64,000 nt of DNA, from the NCBI RefSeq assembly GCF_002911665.1, contig NZ_MTBP01000002.1:434001-498000 (forward strand), in the 5' to 3' direction. Below the pieces are notes generated by a model that saw only the letters and a program-made list of their open reading frames with translations, ran no database searches and had not been told where the DNA came from. Source of the DNA: Actinomadura rubteroloni. GTDB lineage: Bacteria > Actinomycetota > Actinomycetes > Streptosporangiales > Streptosporangiaceae. The translations under genes and the position numbers were made by a program. Shown here in pieces: positions 62,871-64,000 of this stretch; within the stretch, counting starts at the first letter, position 1, and each line of letters begins with the position of its first letter.

Positions 62871-64000
62871 TCAGTGCTCGATCTGCTCGGGCCTGCGCCC
62901 GCCCTCGACCTCGTGGCCGTGCTCGTGCTCCTCGACCGGGATGTCGTCGAACGTCCAGGCGCGCTGGAGCCGCGACCGCAGGTGCCCGACCGGGCCCTTG
63001 GTGCTCGGCGCCGGGACGCCGTTGGCGTCCACCGCCGGGGCCTCGGGACGCGCGGTCTCCTTCGACAGCAGCACCGCGCGCTGCTCGTCCCGCGCCGGCT
63101 CGTGCCGCTCGGAGAACTTGCCGTCCGGCGACATGAGGATCGTGCCGCTCTCCACCCCGTGCGCGACGGTCTCGGCGTCCTTGCGCTGGAGGCCGAGGCA
63201 GAAGCGCTTGGTGATGACGTACGCGATGACCGGTCCGATGAAGAACGTGACCCGGAAGAACCAGGTGGTCGCGTACAGGGACACGTGGAACTTGTCGGCG
63301 ACGACGTCGTTGGCGCCCGCGACCCACAGCAGGCCGTAGAACGTCACGGCCGCCATGCCGACCGCCGTGCGGACCGGCGCGTTGCGCGGACGGTCGTTGA
63401 CGTGGTGCGGACGCTTGTCGCCCGTCACCCACGCCTCGATGAACGGCCACAGCGCCGCGCCGGTGAAGATGATCCCGAGCGGGACCAGCGCCGGGATCAG
63501 CACGTTGAGGCTCAGCGTGTGGCCCCAGGCCGTGATCTCCCAGTTCGGCATGATGCGCAGCGCGCCTTCGAGGACGCCCATGTACCAGTCCGGCTGGGAG
63601 CCCGCGGAGATCGCGCCCGGGTCGTACGGGCCGAACAGCCAGATCGGGTTGATCTGCGCGAACGTGCCGAGCAGCGCCAGGACGCCGAAGGTGAACAGGA
63701 AGTACGCGCCCGTCTTGGCCATGAAGACCGGGTAGAACGGGTAGCCGTACACCTGCTCCTCGGTCTGGTTCTTGACCGGCATCGCGGTGTGCTTCTGGTG
63801 CCACATGATCATCATGTGCGCCGTCACCAGGCCGAGGATCAGGCCCGGGATCAGCAGGATGTGCAGCGTGAACAGCCGGGGCACGATGTCCTGGCCGGGG
63901 AACTCCCCGCCGAACAGGAACATGTACCCGTACGTCCCGACGACCGGGATCGACTCCAGCACGCCCTGCGTGATCCGCAGGCCCGTGCCCGACAGCAGGT
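62871..64000 (-). CDS. qcrB: Cytochrome bc1 complex cytochrome b subunit QcrB (3' part, cut by window edge)
   Basis: Membrane quinol-oxidising core of the actinobacterial bc1-aa3 supercomplex. About 376 C-terminal residues are visible: VVGTYGYMFLFGGEFPGQD, LFTLHILLIPGLILGLVTAHMMIMWHQKHT with a heme-ligand-type His, YFLFTFGVLALLGTFAQINPIWLFGPYDPGAISAGSQPDWYMGVLEGALRIMP with the PEW-like PDW region, and a charged tail ending VEGGRRPEQIEH. The N-terminal helices are beyond the edge. The tail is longer than in mitochondrial cytochrome b, as is usual in actinobacteria. Confidence 0.95.
   Translation of the reverse strand, partial: LLSGTGLRITQGVLESIPVVGTYGYMFLFGGEFPGQDIVPRLFTLHILLIPGLILGLVTAHMMIMWHQKHTAMPVKNQTEEQVYGYPFYPVFMAKTGAYFLFTFGVLALLGTFAQINPIWLFGPYDPGAISAGSQPDWYMGVLEGALRIMPNWEITAWGHTLSLNVLIPALVPLGIIFTGAALWPFIEAWVTGDKRPHHVNDRPRNAPVRTAVGMAAVTFYGLLWVAGANDVVADKFHVSLYATTWFFRVTFFIGPVIAYVITKRFCLGLQRKDAETVAHGVESGTILMSPDGKFSERHEPARDEQRAVLLSKETARPEAPAVDANGVPAPSTKGPVGHLRSRLQRAWTFDDIPVEEHEHGHEVEGGRRPEQIEH

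Overview
The window is about 64 kb of very GC-rich chromosome from a filamentous actinomycete. The evidence is the GC bias at third codon positions, many GTG starts, several leaderless-looking promoters, a BldD gene with its own BldD-type operator, a WhiB protein, a PimB'-like mannosyltransferase and a PASTA-domain kinase. BldD, WhiB and the conserved actinobacterial families fit Streptosporangiales/Thermomonosporaceae (Actinomadura-like) or a near relative. This placement is inferred from gene content; no rRNA or tRNA gene was seen.

Layout. Positions 1-5.8 kb hold the pyrimidine operon pyrR-pyrB-pyrC-carA-carB, read leftward with 1-4 base overlaps and preceded by a PyrR-binding RNA hairpin. 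bldD follows at 6.2 kb, read rightward, with a perfect-arm terminator. Positions 7.1-20.7 kb are accessory: a leftward, capsid-less siphovirus tail module (tail-end protein, tail tube, frameshifted tail chaperones, tape measure, distal tail protein, Gp37-like protein, tip/fibre proteins, a PhoD-like phosphatase, holin-like proteins). It has a HEPN gene with an SOS-type box at its left end. A 3-4 kb island of regulators (two XRE proteins, WhiB, HTH, zinc-ribbon protein) and two AT-richer genes splits the chaperones from the tape measure. No terminase, portal, capsid, integrase or endolysin was seen.

Positions 21-30 kb carry housekeeping and accessory genes: YbaK-like deacylase, ArsC-like protein, a WXG100-like pair, GNAT, metF, a polyprenyl synthase, a secreted GH3 glycosidase and a predicted pseudokinase. 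Positions 29.6-34.3 kb are thiamine genes (thiE, and thiO-thiS-thiG under a TPP riboswitch) with an Rv2175c-like DNA-binding protein and a ferredoxin-reductase-like enzyme. Next come a PASTA serine/threonine kinase, endonuclease IV, a 6C-type small RNA, and a LytS/LytTR/DUF485/symporter operon for a small organic acid.

Positions 42.4-64 kb hold aroF under a leader-peptide attenuator rich in Tyr, Phe and Trp; a DMT exporter under a second leader peptide; thiI; a phosphofructokinase with PPi-type residues; a MacRS-like two-component pair with plsC; ROK glucokinase; an acyl-CoA ligase; a TetR/MFS divergon with a duplicated operator; a PimB'-like mannosyltransferase; and the 3' part of qcrB. The flanks look like core chromosome. 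The tail module is the main acquired or domesticated element.
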